Assembly: GCF_000234665.1 (NCBI RefSeq) | Contig: NC_018323.1 | Location: 534,573-598,572 of the forward strand | Direction of reading: 5' to 3' | DNA: 64,000 nucleotides | From: Leishmania mexicana MHOM/GT/2001/U1103 | Taxonomy: Eukaryota; Euglenozoa; Kinetoplastea; Trypanosomatida; Trypanosomatidae | Part shown: positions 41,445 to 53,298 of the stretch, one piece after another | Position numbering within the stretch: the first letter of the stretch is position 1 | Layout of the letters: each line of letters begins with the position of its first letter | The notes under the pieces: model-generated | The model's database searches: none | What the model was told of the DNA's origin: nothing | The model's input: only the letters and a program-made list of their open reading frames with translations | Made by a program: the position numbers and the translations under genes

Positions 41445-42243
41445 TATTGTTTAGCAGTGGTAGTGATGGTGGTGGCAGATGACTTCTCCTTGTGGCGAGT
41501 TACAGTGCCATATCTTGGGGACCAACAAGCACAGTTGACATGGCGGGAACAGCGGAGGGTTGCGGAGCAGATATCGCCTTGGGACGCGCATCTATCAGGC
41601 CGTCACCGCTTATAAGTGCTCTCTATTATATCTTGTCTTACATCTAAATGGATATTTATGCAAAACATCGAAAAGGACCCTTTTTCCCGTATTGTCGTGG
41701 GGCTCTGTGTGGCGCACCCACGACGTCAGTTCTCGGGGTGCAGCGTTGTCATCTGTGGCGCGTGAAAGTGACCTGTCCCCCCCCTCCCCCCTCCCCTCAC
41801 TCCATCATCTCTCCTTTACGCTCTGAGTCGGATGCGAAGTGCGGGCAGGAGGGGATAAGAGAGCTGCTCTGCTGACCTACGGCTTCAAGGAGTGCGCTTG
41901 CGTATCCCCATCTCCACGTACAAGTGTGTGTGTCTGTGTGTGTGATGGGCAAGCTCTCTCTCTCCCTGGGCATGTGTCTCTATACTTTTCTCCTCCAAGC
42001 CACCCTGCAGAAACCCTACTCTCCCTCCCTTGCATTCCTTGTTCACTGGAGCTGGGGAACAGTCTTCTCCGTCTGTTCATCAGCAACCGTTCTCTCCTTC
42101 TAGGGCCTGTCTGCCTGCCTATCTCTCTCTCTGCGTGGAGGTGTACACAGCGGTGCCGTGCCCCACCCCAGCTTCGTGTGCTCTGCCCTGATACGCGACT
42201 TTACCGTGCGCACGACCCATATTTTGACCCTCTTCTCTCCCGT

Positions 42244-42245
42244 AG
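42244..42245 (+). promoter_or_regulatory. Candidate trans-splice acceptor AG for TBP
   Basis: GACCCTCTTCTCTCCCGTAG ends only four bases before the ATG at 42250, so the leader would be very short. Confidence 0.6.
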
Positions 42246-42249
42246 CACC

Positions 42250-43131
42250 ATGGACGATGACTACGCTTTCTTCGAATCGGACAACTTAGTCGAGGAGGAG
42301 CTGCCAGTCATCGGTGCCTTTCCTGACCCCGTTGCCGAGTTTGGCGGCGTCGTCGGGACCACCGGTGCAATTGGCGATTTGGCTCTGACAGCGGACGGTC
42401 ATCTCGCTGCTGCCGCAGCCACGCTGCCCGGCGGCGACGGCGCTGCTCCCAAGCTGGACTTTGACGAGCTCCCTCCACCCATCAAGAATGTCCAAGAGTT
42501 CCTGCCGAATGTTCACCCGGACGCCTTCCCCGTTGTCGTAGCCGTGCAAGCGCAGGCCAGTATTCCAGTCGGCATTAACCTCGCTGAACTTAGCTGTGCC
42601 ACACGCAACGTGGAGTACATGCCGAACAACCGAATTCCATCTGCGACGATGCGGCTGCATGAGCCGACTGCCGTCGTCATGATGCACAACTCAGGGGCTC
42701 TCAGCATCATCGGCGCAGCTAGCGTCAGTGAAGCGCGCCAGGCGGCGGAGCTGGCGGCCCGTATCATCCGCAAAGCTCTCAACCTCAACTTCTCATCCCT
42801 CAAGTTCCGCGTCCGCTCCATCGCGGCGCGCTTCAACGTGTGCAGTCCGATTCGTCTCGACAAGCTCGCCGCCTACAAATTAGACCCCGCCATGTCGATC
42901 GGGGTGGCGAAGCTGCAGGTCAGCTACGAGCCAGAGCGCTTCAACGGCTGCGTGCTTCGCCTCGTCGGCAAGTCCTCGCGCGGGGACAACCAGTGGAGTG
43001 TGAGCTGCAGCGTGTTTGTGACCGGCAAGGTGCAGTTGATGGGCGCCCGAAGCATGGATGAACTGCGCTTTGCCTTCAACGCGTTTGTGCCCATCATTGC
43101 CAAGAATTTGGACGAGCGGAAGACTGCCTAG
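42250..43131 (+). CDS. TBP: TATA-binding protein (TRF4-type)
   Basis: 293 residues. The first ~75 are acidic/hydrophobic (MDDDYAFFESDNLVEEELP). The rest is a TBP fold of two repeats. Repeat 1 runs from about residue 90 (VAVQAQASIPVGINLAELSC) through NVEYMPNNRIPSATMRL and ALSIIGAASVSEAR. Repeat 2 runs from about 180 (FRVRSIAARFNVCSPIRLDK) through YEPERFNGCVLRLVG and KVQLMGARSMDELRFAF. The pattern matches trypanosomatid TRF4, the divergent TBP that works with SNAPc and TFIIA-like factors at the spliced-leader RNA promoter and in Pol III transcription (family knowledge). The canonical intercalating phenylalanines are not obviously kept, as known for this group. Start chosen by the AG four bases upstream, rejecting the longer frame from 41839. 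Confidence 0.88.
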   Translation: MDDDYAFFESDNLVEEELPVIGAFPDPVAEFGGVVGTTGAIGDLALTADGHLAAAAATLPGGDGAAPKLDFDELPPPIKNVQEFLPNVHPDAFPVVVAVQAQASIPVGINLAELSCATRNVEYMPNNRIPSATMRLHEPTAVVMMHNSGALSIIGAASVSEARQAAELAARIIRKALNLNFSSLKFRVRSIAARFNVCSPIRLDKLAAYKLDPAMSIGVAKLQVSYEPERFNGCVLRLVGKSSRGDNQWSVSCSVFVTGKVQLMGARSMDELRFAFNAFVPIIAKNLDERKTA

Positions 43132-43947
43132 TGGCCCGTGCGGAGGAGTGCGTGTGTCTCTTGACGTACCCCGTCGACGACGCGTGGATCACGGGTACTG
43201 TTCCGATGAACTGCTGCTCTACCGCCTTCACGGTAAAAGGAAAAATGACGGAAGGAGAAAGAAGCGGGAACACTGCGTCGTTGCGCTCCTCGCCATGTCG
43301 CTCACACACGCACACACACACACCTGTTTCTTGATTCTGCGCGTCTGGTGGCCGCCCTTCCTCTCCTCCACTCTGCCGAGGGCGGTTCCTGGACGTCGGT
43401 GCGTGACCCCGTCTTGAAGAGCGTATAGATACCAAAGAAAACAGAATCGCGTGTGCGAGGCAGCTGGGTCTCTCTCACACACACACACGCACCACCTTTG
43501 GGGGGGCAGGATGGCAGTGTGAAGAGGGATGGGGGGAGTCACCGAAATGAAAAGGGAACATGCGGCGGCGCTCGTTCACCTTCCTCATCAATTCCCAGAC
43601 CAGCCGAGCGCCACGTTCACTCGCTTTACTCCATGCCAGCATGACGGTTCAACGGTGACACACAGACGCACGCCCCCACGGAGAGAATGTGGGAGGTTGG
43701 CATGGCTGCCTCCTCTCGCTTCCCCTCTCTGCGCCTTTCTCTGCACTCCTCTCTCTCTCCCCCTGCAACATCTTTCTTGGGGGTCATTACACATGCACAA
43801 GCGTGTACACATCCGTACCTGGCTCGCCTTGCCCACCCACCCACCCCCAGCACGAGCACTATCATCGCAACAACACCACGTGAGCATCCCACTCACCCTA
43901 CGCAACACTTTTCTGCTTTTTCTTTCGTTATCTTACTCTATATCACG
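43132..43947. other. Intergenic region
   Basis: Contains (CA)n tracts (43305-43323, 43478-43491), a G-run near 43500 and C/T-rich DNA at 43705-43765. The TTTTTCTTTCGTTATC region just before 43948 could serve the acceptor. No gene seen. Confidence 0.6.
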
Positions 43948-44634
43948 ATGTCTGACTGGGAGACGATCGCGAAGGAGTCGGAGGAGGTGCTGGCGACGGC
44001 GGATATCAAGGGCTGCCACGAGATCCTGATGAAGGCGTACGAGGGCGGTAACCATCACCCCGAGATTCTCTGGCGCCTCGGTCGCTCCTACTACGAGATG
44101 GCGAACGAGAGCACCGATCCGGCGGTCCGGGAGCCCTACCTGAAGGAGGGCATGGAGCTGTGCAAGAAGTCCGTGGAGGCGGACCCGAACAACTTCGCCT
44201 CGCACAAGTGGCTCGGTATTCTCATTTCGGAGCAGAAGGTTGGCAACAAGGAGAAGATCGCGAACGCATACGTCATCCGCGACCACTTCCTGACGGCGGT
44301 GGAACTCAACCCCAACGACGCCACCTCGCTGCACTGTATGGGCAACTGGTGCTTCAAGATCCTGCAGATTGGGTGGTTGGAGCGCAAGGCGGCGGCGCTG
44401 ATTCTTGGCAACCCTCCGAGCTCGACCTACGAGGAGTGCCTCGGCTACCTTCTCCGTTCTGCGGAGGCAGGGGACACAATTCACAACGCCACGATGATCG
44501 GCGACGCGTACGCCAAGCAGAGCATGCACGATGAGGCTCGCAAGTGGTACCAGAAGGCGATCAACATGCCTGCCCACACGGAGCTGCAGAAGCGCAACCA
44601 CGACGCCGCTGTTGCCAAGATGAAGAAACTCTAA
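43948..44634 (+). CDS. RMD/TPR-like protein (regulator of microtubule dynamics family)
   Basis: 228 residues, soluble and all-helical. It starts MSDWETIAKESEEVLATAD and consists of TPR-like repeats: EILWRLGRSYYEMANES, EGMELCKKSVEADPNNFASH, then HFLTAVELNPNDATSLHCMG and ARKWYQKAINMPAHTELQKR. The strings RLGRSYYEMA, KWLGILIS and AYAKQSMHDEARKWYQKA match the RMDN/FAM82 family, which associates with microtubules or mitochondria in animals. In trypanosomatids the function is not established. The start is the first ATG after a T-rich tract. GC-rich third positions and full-length TPR periodicity make coding certain; the family call is from pattern. Confidence 0.85.
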   Translation: MSDWETIAKESEEVLATADIKGCHEILMKAYEGGNHHPEILWRLGRSYYEMANESTDPAVREPYLKEGMELCKKSVEADPNNFASHKWLGILISEQKVGNKEKIANAYVIRDHFLTAVELNPNDATSLHCMGNWCFKILQIGWLERKAAALILGNPPSSTYEECLGYLLRSAEAGDTIHNATMIGDAYAKQSMHDEARKWYQKAINMPAHTELQKRNHDAAVAKMKKL

Positions 44635-45444
44635 AGCAAGGAAGAGGTAGGATGGAGAAATGACTCCTGCTATGAGAGACGGGTACGTGCAATCCTTCCG
44701 AGAGCGAAGAATTTGGTGATAGTGGGCGGGCGTATCCGAAAAGGAAAAGCCAGGGTCTCCATAGCGTGTAGCCCTTTGTTGAACCCAACGTCTCTCAGCG
44801 AAGGCAAGGATGCGTCGTCAAATCCACGACGTCAACATGCGCACGCGCATATATTACAGGCGTACATGTCTTGATCCGCGTTGCACCGCCGATGGTGGCG
44901 GTGGGGTGGAGGGGGGGGGATGCGGAAATGAAAAGCGAGAGAAGCGGAAGTGGTGGTCCGCGCCGACATCCTGGGCTTCACCGGAGCTCGCCTGTGATTT
45001 CTTTGTTTCTTGCGTTCCTCTGGTGACACTCTTTTCCATGTCGTCGTCTGTTGCCCTCACTCTCCCCTCTCCCCTCTCTCTCACGCGCGCGCGGACTCTT
45101 CCTTTGTTTGTGGCGGTGCCGAGCACCTCTTCCACGCACGCACACCAATGAAAGCTGTGTTCTTGGTGCCCGCCGTTCCTCCTCCGCATCCACATCATTC
45201 TCTCCCACACATCCCTCTACCATGTTTGCGTGAATCAGTGCGCATGCCATCTGGGGAATGGATGAACCCGTCTTCCCTCTTCACGCCACACGCTCCTCGC
45301 TCTCCCCCGCACGCAACTTCATCGACACAGGAGTGCAGCACAGGCGAGCACGACCATGGCCCCTTTTGTTTGCGTGTGGCGTGCATGCAAGTGACGCATT
45401 ACGTTCCTCCCCCTTTCTTTTTTGTTTTCGTTGATCTGTCCATT
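44635..45444. other. Intergenic region
   Basis: C/T tracts (45060-45085, 45170-45220) and a G-run near 44911. No supported gene. Confidence 0.55.
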
Positions 45445-46004
45445 TATCTGCCATGCAGCGTGACAGCCAACGCCACTCTTGATTCTCTGGCCACTCACAG
45501 GCTTCGCCCGCGTGGTGCGAGCCAGCAGCAGACACACGTCGGAGCAATGTGCCGACTCCGCCATCGGAGCACAGCGCCGGCCTCACACTCTGCCCCGCAG
45601 GTCGCCTCACGGCCGCTCCCATTGTGGCGGATGCCACGCGGTGCCGTCCCCGCAGAGGGGCTAAGGCGCCCCACGCCAGTGGGCAGTGTGAGGGTCCGGG
45701 TGAGATGGGGTCGGAGCCACGCGGGCACATCGCTCATTAGGCGGATGGCACAGACGCGCTCGCTGTCGCAGGCGGCTCCAACGCAACGCCGTCCAGCGCC
45801 TTTACCGCCGACATCAGCAGCGACGCATCGCTCTGACACACCCTACGCCGTAGGTGGATGGGCCCTGTCACCAGCAGAGGCGGGTCTGCAGTTGGCAGGG
45901 ATAGGAGAGAGGGGGGGGGTGCTGCTTAGCTCCCCGTGGAATAAGGTCAGTGCACTGGCCCCTGGGATACCACGCACTGTGCAGCGTGTACCTCCGTCAC
46001 CAGG
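45445..46004 (-). mobile_element. SIDER-like retroposon, full-length, reverse orientation
   Basis: Reverse complement of the 31789 element. Its 5' end CCTGGTGACGGAGGTACACG is at ~46004, with the GGGGAGCTAAGCAGCACC block at about 45940-45922. It extends to the GCATGGCAGA equivalent near 45450. It is the only SIDER here opposite to transcription of the gene cluster. Its antisense strand accounts for a long open frame on the + strand that should not be annotated. Confidence 0.75.
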
Positions 46005-46800
46005 GGGAGTAGCATGGAATGGAACGAACGAACGGAAAGCAACGGTGGAGACGGGCAAAAACGTACCGCGTGCGCCTGAAGCGTGGATGTGCGCTGTGGC
46101 GTCAGCACTGCCCTCTGTCGACCGCCAACCAGAAGACACCGAGAGAGGAGAGAGAGAGGGCAGATGACGCACTGGAAACGCGCATACACACCCGTCAAAG
46201 CGAACTGGAAAAGGATGCGGTGTCACGTACCGGGCGAGGAGGTTAGTGAGGCTCCCCTTCTTCATCCTCACCCCACTCCCCCGCCCCTTCCTCCTCTTCC
46301 CTCCACGACTGTCAGCGAGAATGCTGGGCAAAGAGGTAGAGACGTCTGCGTTGTCTTTCCTGTGCATGGGCGTGCCACGGCACCATTCACCGCACGAGTC
46401 AGAAGAGCGGTGGCTCATTCGTGTCCTTTAGGCTCCCGCAGCCGGACACCTCGCGATGGACTTCGATAGCCGTCTCACCCGCATCCCATTTCCCATCGTT
46501 ACTTTTACACGTCCATTATGATGATCACCACCCACGCTACGAGAGGAAAGCGATACATGGTTGCACGAGTAGTGCTATAGCCTTATCGGAAACGGCGAAG
46601 GTGGCTTGCACACACACACACACAGACACACGCACACGCACACGCACCCCCACATACCGGTTGCGCACGCGTGACTGTGCACATCCGCGTGGCAGTGCCT
46701 CCTTGCTCGCCGAGCCTACATCATCCAGTACGCACGCAAACGTGTACACCCATACTCTGTTTCTCGCACAGAACACATACAGGTAATCAGCATCACCATC
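46005..46800. other. Intergenic/5'UTR region of the nucleotidyltransferase gene
   Basis: Contains a C/T tract at 46262-46310, a (CA)n tract at 46610-46645 and an acceptor-like ACATACAG at about 46774-46781. No gene seen. Confidence 0.55.
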
Positions 46801-49611
46801 ATGACTGAGAAGGAGGCGAACGACTTGATCGTCTCTGCCTTCAGCTCTGAGGCGATGGCGGAGGCGGTTTCGCGTGTTGTCGCGTCCGGCTACGAGAAGT
46901 GTTCACTCTGCAACAACATCATTGAAGGCGAAGCCGAGCACGTTCTGCGGGAGCATCCGCATGTCCAGCACATTCACGCAATGGTGGCAAAGCCCATACC
47001 GCCACTGCCCGCTCGGGGAAGCCAGGACCAGGCTTCGATGGATGTCGGCGCCTTCGCGGTTGCAACGTCGCTCAAGGCCGATCGCGGCGAGGACGCCTTC
47101 CGTGTCGTGCAGCGCGCGCGGGCGCAGCTCCATCGCCTCCTAGATGGCGTACAGGGCATCGAGGGGCACGTGTACCTGTTCGGCAGCGTTGTTTCAATGG
47201 GCTCTTGGGACGGCGTCGGCGATGGCGACTTTTCTTTCATATGCCCCAAGTGGTACGATCTGCCGGCCCAGGATGGGCAAGTGGTGGTGCGGGGGGAAGC
47301 CATGGGAGAGGACAGCGATGACGAAACCACTGCAGATCGAAAGGAGGCCAAGGAAGTGGAAGAGAGCTCATCCGTTGGGGAAGCTGATGACCTCGGTACA
47401 GTCTCTGCCACCGCGCTGCGTCATGCAAGTCCCGGGAAATCAGTGGAGGACGCCGCCACGGAGAAACCTCAGTCGTCGGCGCTGTCTCTGGCGAAGGAGA
47501 AGCGCATTATTCGCAACATTGCGGCGCGGCTGCGGGACGCCGGCTTCCGTTTCGAGGAGCTGGAGCCTGTCTTGAACACGCGCATTCCTGTTGTGCGGCG
47601 TAAGCGGGCTGAGCAAGAGCCTCCTCGGCTGCACTCCGCCCCGCAGAGGTCATTAATTTGTGTTCGGTTCGACACGGCACACGCCGAAGAGGAGTTCCGC
47701 AAAGGGCGGCTGAGCCGCGTCATCTCCACCTACAACGCTGAGGAGGTGCCAAACCGAAGCCATCAGCGCGGCCGCTCGCTCGTACTGTCTGTCCCGGACT
47801 CTTCCGACGCCATTCATCTCATGTCACAGTGGAAGCGCCAAAATGGCGTTCGGAGGGAATGGCTGGGTAACCGCCGCTCACCGGAGATCTTCTCCATCGA
47901 CTTTGACCTTTCTTGCCGCTGCAACGGTATACGCAACAGCTGGTTGCTGCGGCGGTACCTCGCACAAAGTGAAGTGTTCCGCGTGGGCAACGTCTTTCTC
48001 AAGACGTGGAGCAAGGCGTGTGGTGTGAACAACTCCCGGGTCGGCTTCCTGACCTCGTACGCGGTCTCCGTGTTGTGGATCTACTTCCTGCTGCGTCGTG
48101 GTGAGGTTGCCTTTGTGAACCCCGAGGACATCCCGGCGCTCCCGAACCCGGAGGAGCAGATGGAGGTGCCCTATATCCCTCTGTGGTCCGCAGTGGCCGA
48201 CGCTAAGGCCGACGCGGCTCGGACGGCGCGCCTCGGTAACCTCCTACGAGGGTTCTTCTACTTTTACGGAGAGGAGTTCGACTGGGACACGCACGTTGCG
48301 ACGATACGGCAACCGTTCGACAGCGCTGCCGATATTCGCACCAAGGAAGACCTTGGCTGGGAGAAGTCCGACACCTTGAGCCTGGTGCTGCGAAACCGCT
48401 GCTACCACATCTTCTCCATCGAGGACGTCTACGAGGACGACCTCGACTTGGGCAGGCACCTCACACCGGAGAAAGCGGCCTGGATACGCCTCCAGTTTCG
48501 CCTCGCCTATCGACTGTGCTGTTTGACCCGGCGCGCTGGCAGAGCTGCAAGCCCGTCGCCGTTGTGGCAGCTACTTGATACACCGCGAAAGCGAGCAGAA
48601 GACGTGCTGCACGCCCGACTGTACGCGTACCTCCTGCACAATACCGAAGACGCAGCGGCGCCCATTTCCGAGATCCTCGAGCAGCTGGGTGTGAATGAGG
48701 AGTCAGCGGAAGTGGATGCCGACGCGAAAGAAGATCCCCTGTACCTTGCCTGCGCGTACGAGCTGGGCAATCGACTGTGCGACCTCTGGTTCGACGATGC
48801 GCAAGTCGCGCAGGACACCGCGTTCCACAAAATGTACAACCGACGCAGCATGGACTACACCCCGCCGGCGAACCCCACGACGTGCGGCGAATGGGCCGCC
48901 GTGTGCACCGATGACCTCCAAGAGCACCATGATCCAACAAGCGTGCATCAGCAGCGCTCTGTGCGACTGGTCCCACCACTGAGAGGTGAAGCTGGTACTC
49001 CTGCGCCACACTTCCAGGCGGCAAACGCGCCAGCGCGTGAGCGGGTTCTGCAGCTCATCAAGTCACGCCGCCAGTATGAAGAGTGTGCACGGGAGCTGGG
49101 GGCCCATGCGGCGAAGAAGTCCAACCAGGCCCCGGCGGCTGTGGTCGGTGTGCAGCTTAAAAAATCAGCCGCCGGCACCCTCTATCCCCATTGCTTCTAC
49201 CCCCTTCAGCAGCACCGACTGTTCGAAACGTATGAGGCTCGCGCAACGTTCACACGCTGCGTCCGGGACGTGATTGGGGAGCTGGCGCTGCTTCGTGACG
49301 CCGACGCACCGGCGGCATTTGCGGAGGGAGGCGATGTGCTGCACGACCGCAATACGCTCTTGCGGTACCTCAAGAAGCGACTCTGCTCCAGCGTAGTAGT
49401 CGCAGATCGAACCTACGAAGCAGTGCTTCAGTTTTTATGTCTGCCGACGGAGCCCTACATTCACGCTCTGCAGCTGCCGCACGGGCATAATGAGCGACCA
49501 ATGCTCCACCCGACACCGCTTTTCCTCAGCCTCGTTGGTGGCGGTAGTAGCGGTCCCGGTGTTGCGGCTAAGGCAAAGGTTCCCCGCGCGCACCCCCCGT
49601 ACAAGCAGTAG
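46801..49611 (+). CDS. Non-canonical nucleotidyltransferase, terminal uridylyltransferase (TUTase) type
   Basis: 936 residues. Near the N terminus is a possible C2H2 zinc finger (CSLC at 34-37, then HVLREHPHVQH at 47-57). The polymerase-beta-type catalytic domain has LFGSVVSMGSWDGVGDGDFS, with metal-binding Asp141 and Asp143. The third carboxylate is probably Asp369 in FSIDFDLSC, about 225 residues later. The intervening insert holds an acidic linker and an RRM-like block (ICVRFDTAHAEEEFRKGRLS). The PAP-associated part follows: RVGNVFLKTWSKACGVNNSR, SYAVSVLWIYFLLRRG, and IEDVYEDDLDLGRHLT near residue 540. The C-terminal ~250 residues are less conserved. An insertion splitting the catalytic domain is typical of trypanosome TUTases (RET1, TUT3, MEAT1), which add U to mRNA or guide RNA. 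With a zinc finger it looks RET1/TUT3-like, but nucleotide specificity is not proven. Confidence 0.85.
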   Translation: MTEKEANDLIVSAFSSEAMAEAVSRVVASGYEKCSLCNNIIEGEAEHVLREHPHVQHIHAMVAKPIPPLPARGSQDQASMDVGAFAVATSLKADRGEDAFRVVQRARAQLHRLLDGVQGIEGHVYLFGSVVSMGSWDGVGDGDFSFICPKWYDLPAQDGQVVVRGEAMGEDSDDETTADRKEAKEVEESSSVGEADDLGTVSATALRHASPGKSVEDAATEKPQSSALSLAKEKRIIRNIAARLRDAGFRFEELEPVLNTRIPVVRRKRAEQEPPRLHSAPQRSLICVRFDTAHAEEEFRKGRLSRVISTYNAEEVPNRSHQRGRSLVLSVPDSSDAIHLMSQWKRQNGVRREWLGNRRSPEIFSIDFDLSCRCNGIRNSWLLRRYLAQSEVFRVGNVFLKTWSKACGVNNSRVGFLTSYAVSVLWIYFLLRRGEVAFVNPEDIPALPNPEEQMEVPYIPLWSAVADAKADAARTARLGNLLRGFFYFYGEEFDWDTHVATIRQPFDSAADIRTKEDLGWEKSDTLSLVLRNRCYHIFSIEDVYEDDLDLGRHLTPEKAAWIRLQFRLAYRLCCLTRRAGRAASPSPLWQLLDTPRKRAEDVLHARLYAYLLHNTEDAAAPISEILEQLGVNEESAEVDADAKEDPLYLACAYELGNRLCDLWFDDAQVAQDTAFHKMYNRRSMDYTPPANPTTCGEWAAVCTDDLQEHHDPTSVHQQRSVRLVPPLRGEAGTPAPHFQAANAPARERVLQLIKSRRQYEECARELGAHAAKKSNQAPAAVVGVQLKKSAAGTLYPHCFYPLQQHRLFETYEARATFTRCVRDVIGELALLRDADAPAAFAEGGDVLHDRNTLLRYLKKRLCSSVVVADRTYEAVLQFLCLPTEPYIHALQLPHGHNERPMLHPTPLFLSLVGGGSSGPGVAAKAKVPRAHPPYKQ

Positions 49612-51875
<2,264 letters not shown>

Positions 51876-52705
51876 CTGGAGCCCAGGCCCACGGTGCCTG
51901 GGCGAATGAGCTGCTTTTTTTTCGAGTGGGTGCTCGAGGCTGTGCACAAGCACGACCTATCCGACCGGTGTGTGCCTGAAGCGCCAGAATGGCGGCTCTG
52001 CCCAGGTGGCCTGTGGCAAATCCGAGACGGCGGAGCTTCTCTACAACTGGCCGGGTTGCTCCGAGGCTGCCACCGAGGCCCGCATGCCGCTGAACAATAT
52101 GTATGCGCAGCTACGCCGCCTACCTCCAGAACGTCTGCACTGCGTTCGTCGCTTGCACTGAGAACCAACGACGCCGTCTCTGACTTGATCAAGCCAACCA
52201 TCTTGGGCCAACCACACGTCCCGCACGCGAGGCACGCGGGGATCCAGGACTGGCAGGATGCACTGCGCACTATACGCCTCAGCTGCACCGATGCGGATCC
52301 CTCCCTCAAACTCTCTGTGGATACCTCACTGGCTTCCCCCGAGTACCAGGAGGCCATGGCGCTACCATATGCCCCCACGGTAGTCACTTTCAAAGTGCAC
52401 CTACCCGCGACAAGTCCGCGCGGCTTTTCACACAGTCCATTGCAGCTCGCAGCACGTCAGCTTGCACAACGCGATCTGGCGCACACCTGATGGACAGTGC
52501 AACAGTACCGTGCCGCCCTCTCCCACCCCCTGCCTCCACCACTATCGTGAGCATCGTACTCTCTTGCTTTGCCTGAAGAACAACGACAGTCTCCCCCTCG
52601 TCTCCCTGCCTGTTTACTGTTCCTTTCATATTTCGTTTCTTGCCTTCACCACGCCGCTCTTTTTTATGCCTCTGGTTTTGCTCGACACTCCCCGTAAAAT
52701 ACACG
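51876..52705 (+). pseudogene. Possible frameshifted gene remnant downstream of CPA
   Basis: Between about 51900 and 52420 protein-like sequence hops between all three + frames: FFFEWVLEAVHKHDLSDR (51913-51966), CLKRQNGGSAQVACGKSETA with WPGCSEA (51973-52080), YAAYLQNVCTAFVACTENQ (52112-52168), then DLIKPTILGQPHVP and IQDWQDALRTIRLSCTDADP to VVTFKVH (52180-52398). The blocks read like one Cys-containing protein broken by small indels. It could be a decayed gene or a real gene with sequencing indels. The family is not recognised. The rest (52430-52705) is C/T-rich intergenic DNA. Confidence 0.4.
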
Positions 52706-53298
52706 ATGAAGGCGTGCCATGGGCAGTGAAATGCTGCCGACTATAGGCCCCGCCATCCCTCTCCCCCTCACGTCCTCCTCTCCCTCCCAACCCAGCAAGC
52801 GAGTGCGTCGGTCCGTGCAAAACATATGATTTTCTTTCGCTTCCGTTATTTCTTCCTCCTATTTCTCTGTGCACGGTTGGCTCCGAACACAACGGTGCGG
52901 CGAGATCGGAGGACGACGGCGTTTTGTTGCTGTCGTCCAGTGGCAGCGGAGACCTCTGCGCCACCCGACAACGTTACTGCAGGCCTCCGCCCTCTTTGAG
53001 AGAGGGCCCCAGCGACCTTACGCGGACCATTCTCTCTCGTGATTTCCACTCTCCGTGTCTTCAGAGCAAGTCCCCTCCGCCATCCGACCCCGCTCATGTC
53101 CCCACCCGGTGAAACGGGTGGCCCCGCACACCCGCCGGCACACACACACGCACCGCCCAGAGGTCCGATCGGCTGCAACGAATATGCTGACTCGCGTGTG
53201 GCCTCGGTGTAACTCACCGGCCCTCACCGTGGCGAGGGAAAGGGAGTACTCGCAGCCAAGCATGCCGACCTTGTAACGCCTACTTCATCCTATCTCTC
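52706..53298 (+). repeat. Third, partial copy of repeat E (5'-flanking DNA without its gene)
   Basis: Matches 30523-31115 and ~26046-26639 with only a few substitutions (for example GTGCAAAACATATG versus GTGCGAAACATATG). It ends inside the CCTATCTCTC tract, just before the acceptor that serves the presequence gene at 31208. The gene itself does not follow. Confidence 0.9.

Larger units (their letters stand above)
41166..42249. other. Intergenic region with (GT)n
   Basis: A (GT)n tract at 41410-41443, C/T tracts at 41340-41362 and 41778-41820, and the acceptor region ending at 42245. The frame of the next gene stays open upstream to 41839, but that part lies before the acceptor. Confidence 0.6.

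Noticed and set aside
41839..42249. 137-codon extension of TBP
   Set aside because: Upstream of the AG at 42244-42245; composition is translated C/T and GT tracts.
45010..46167. 385-codon + strand frame
   Set aside because: Mostly antisense of a SIDER plus C/T-rich DNA; no acceptor or conserved block.
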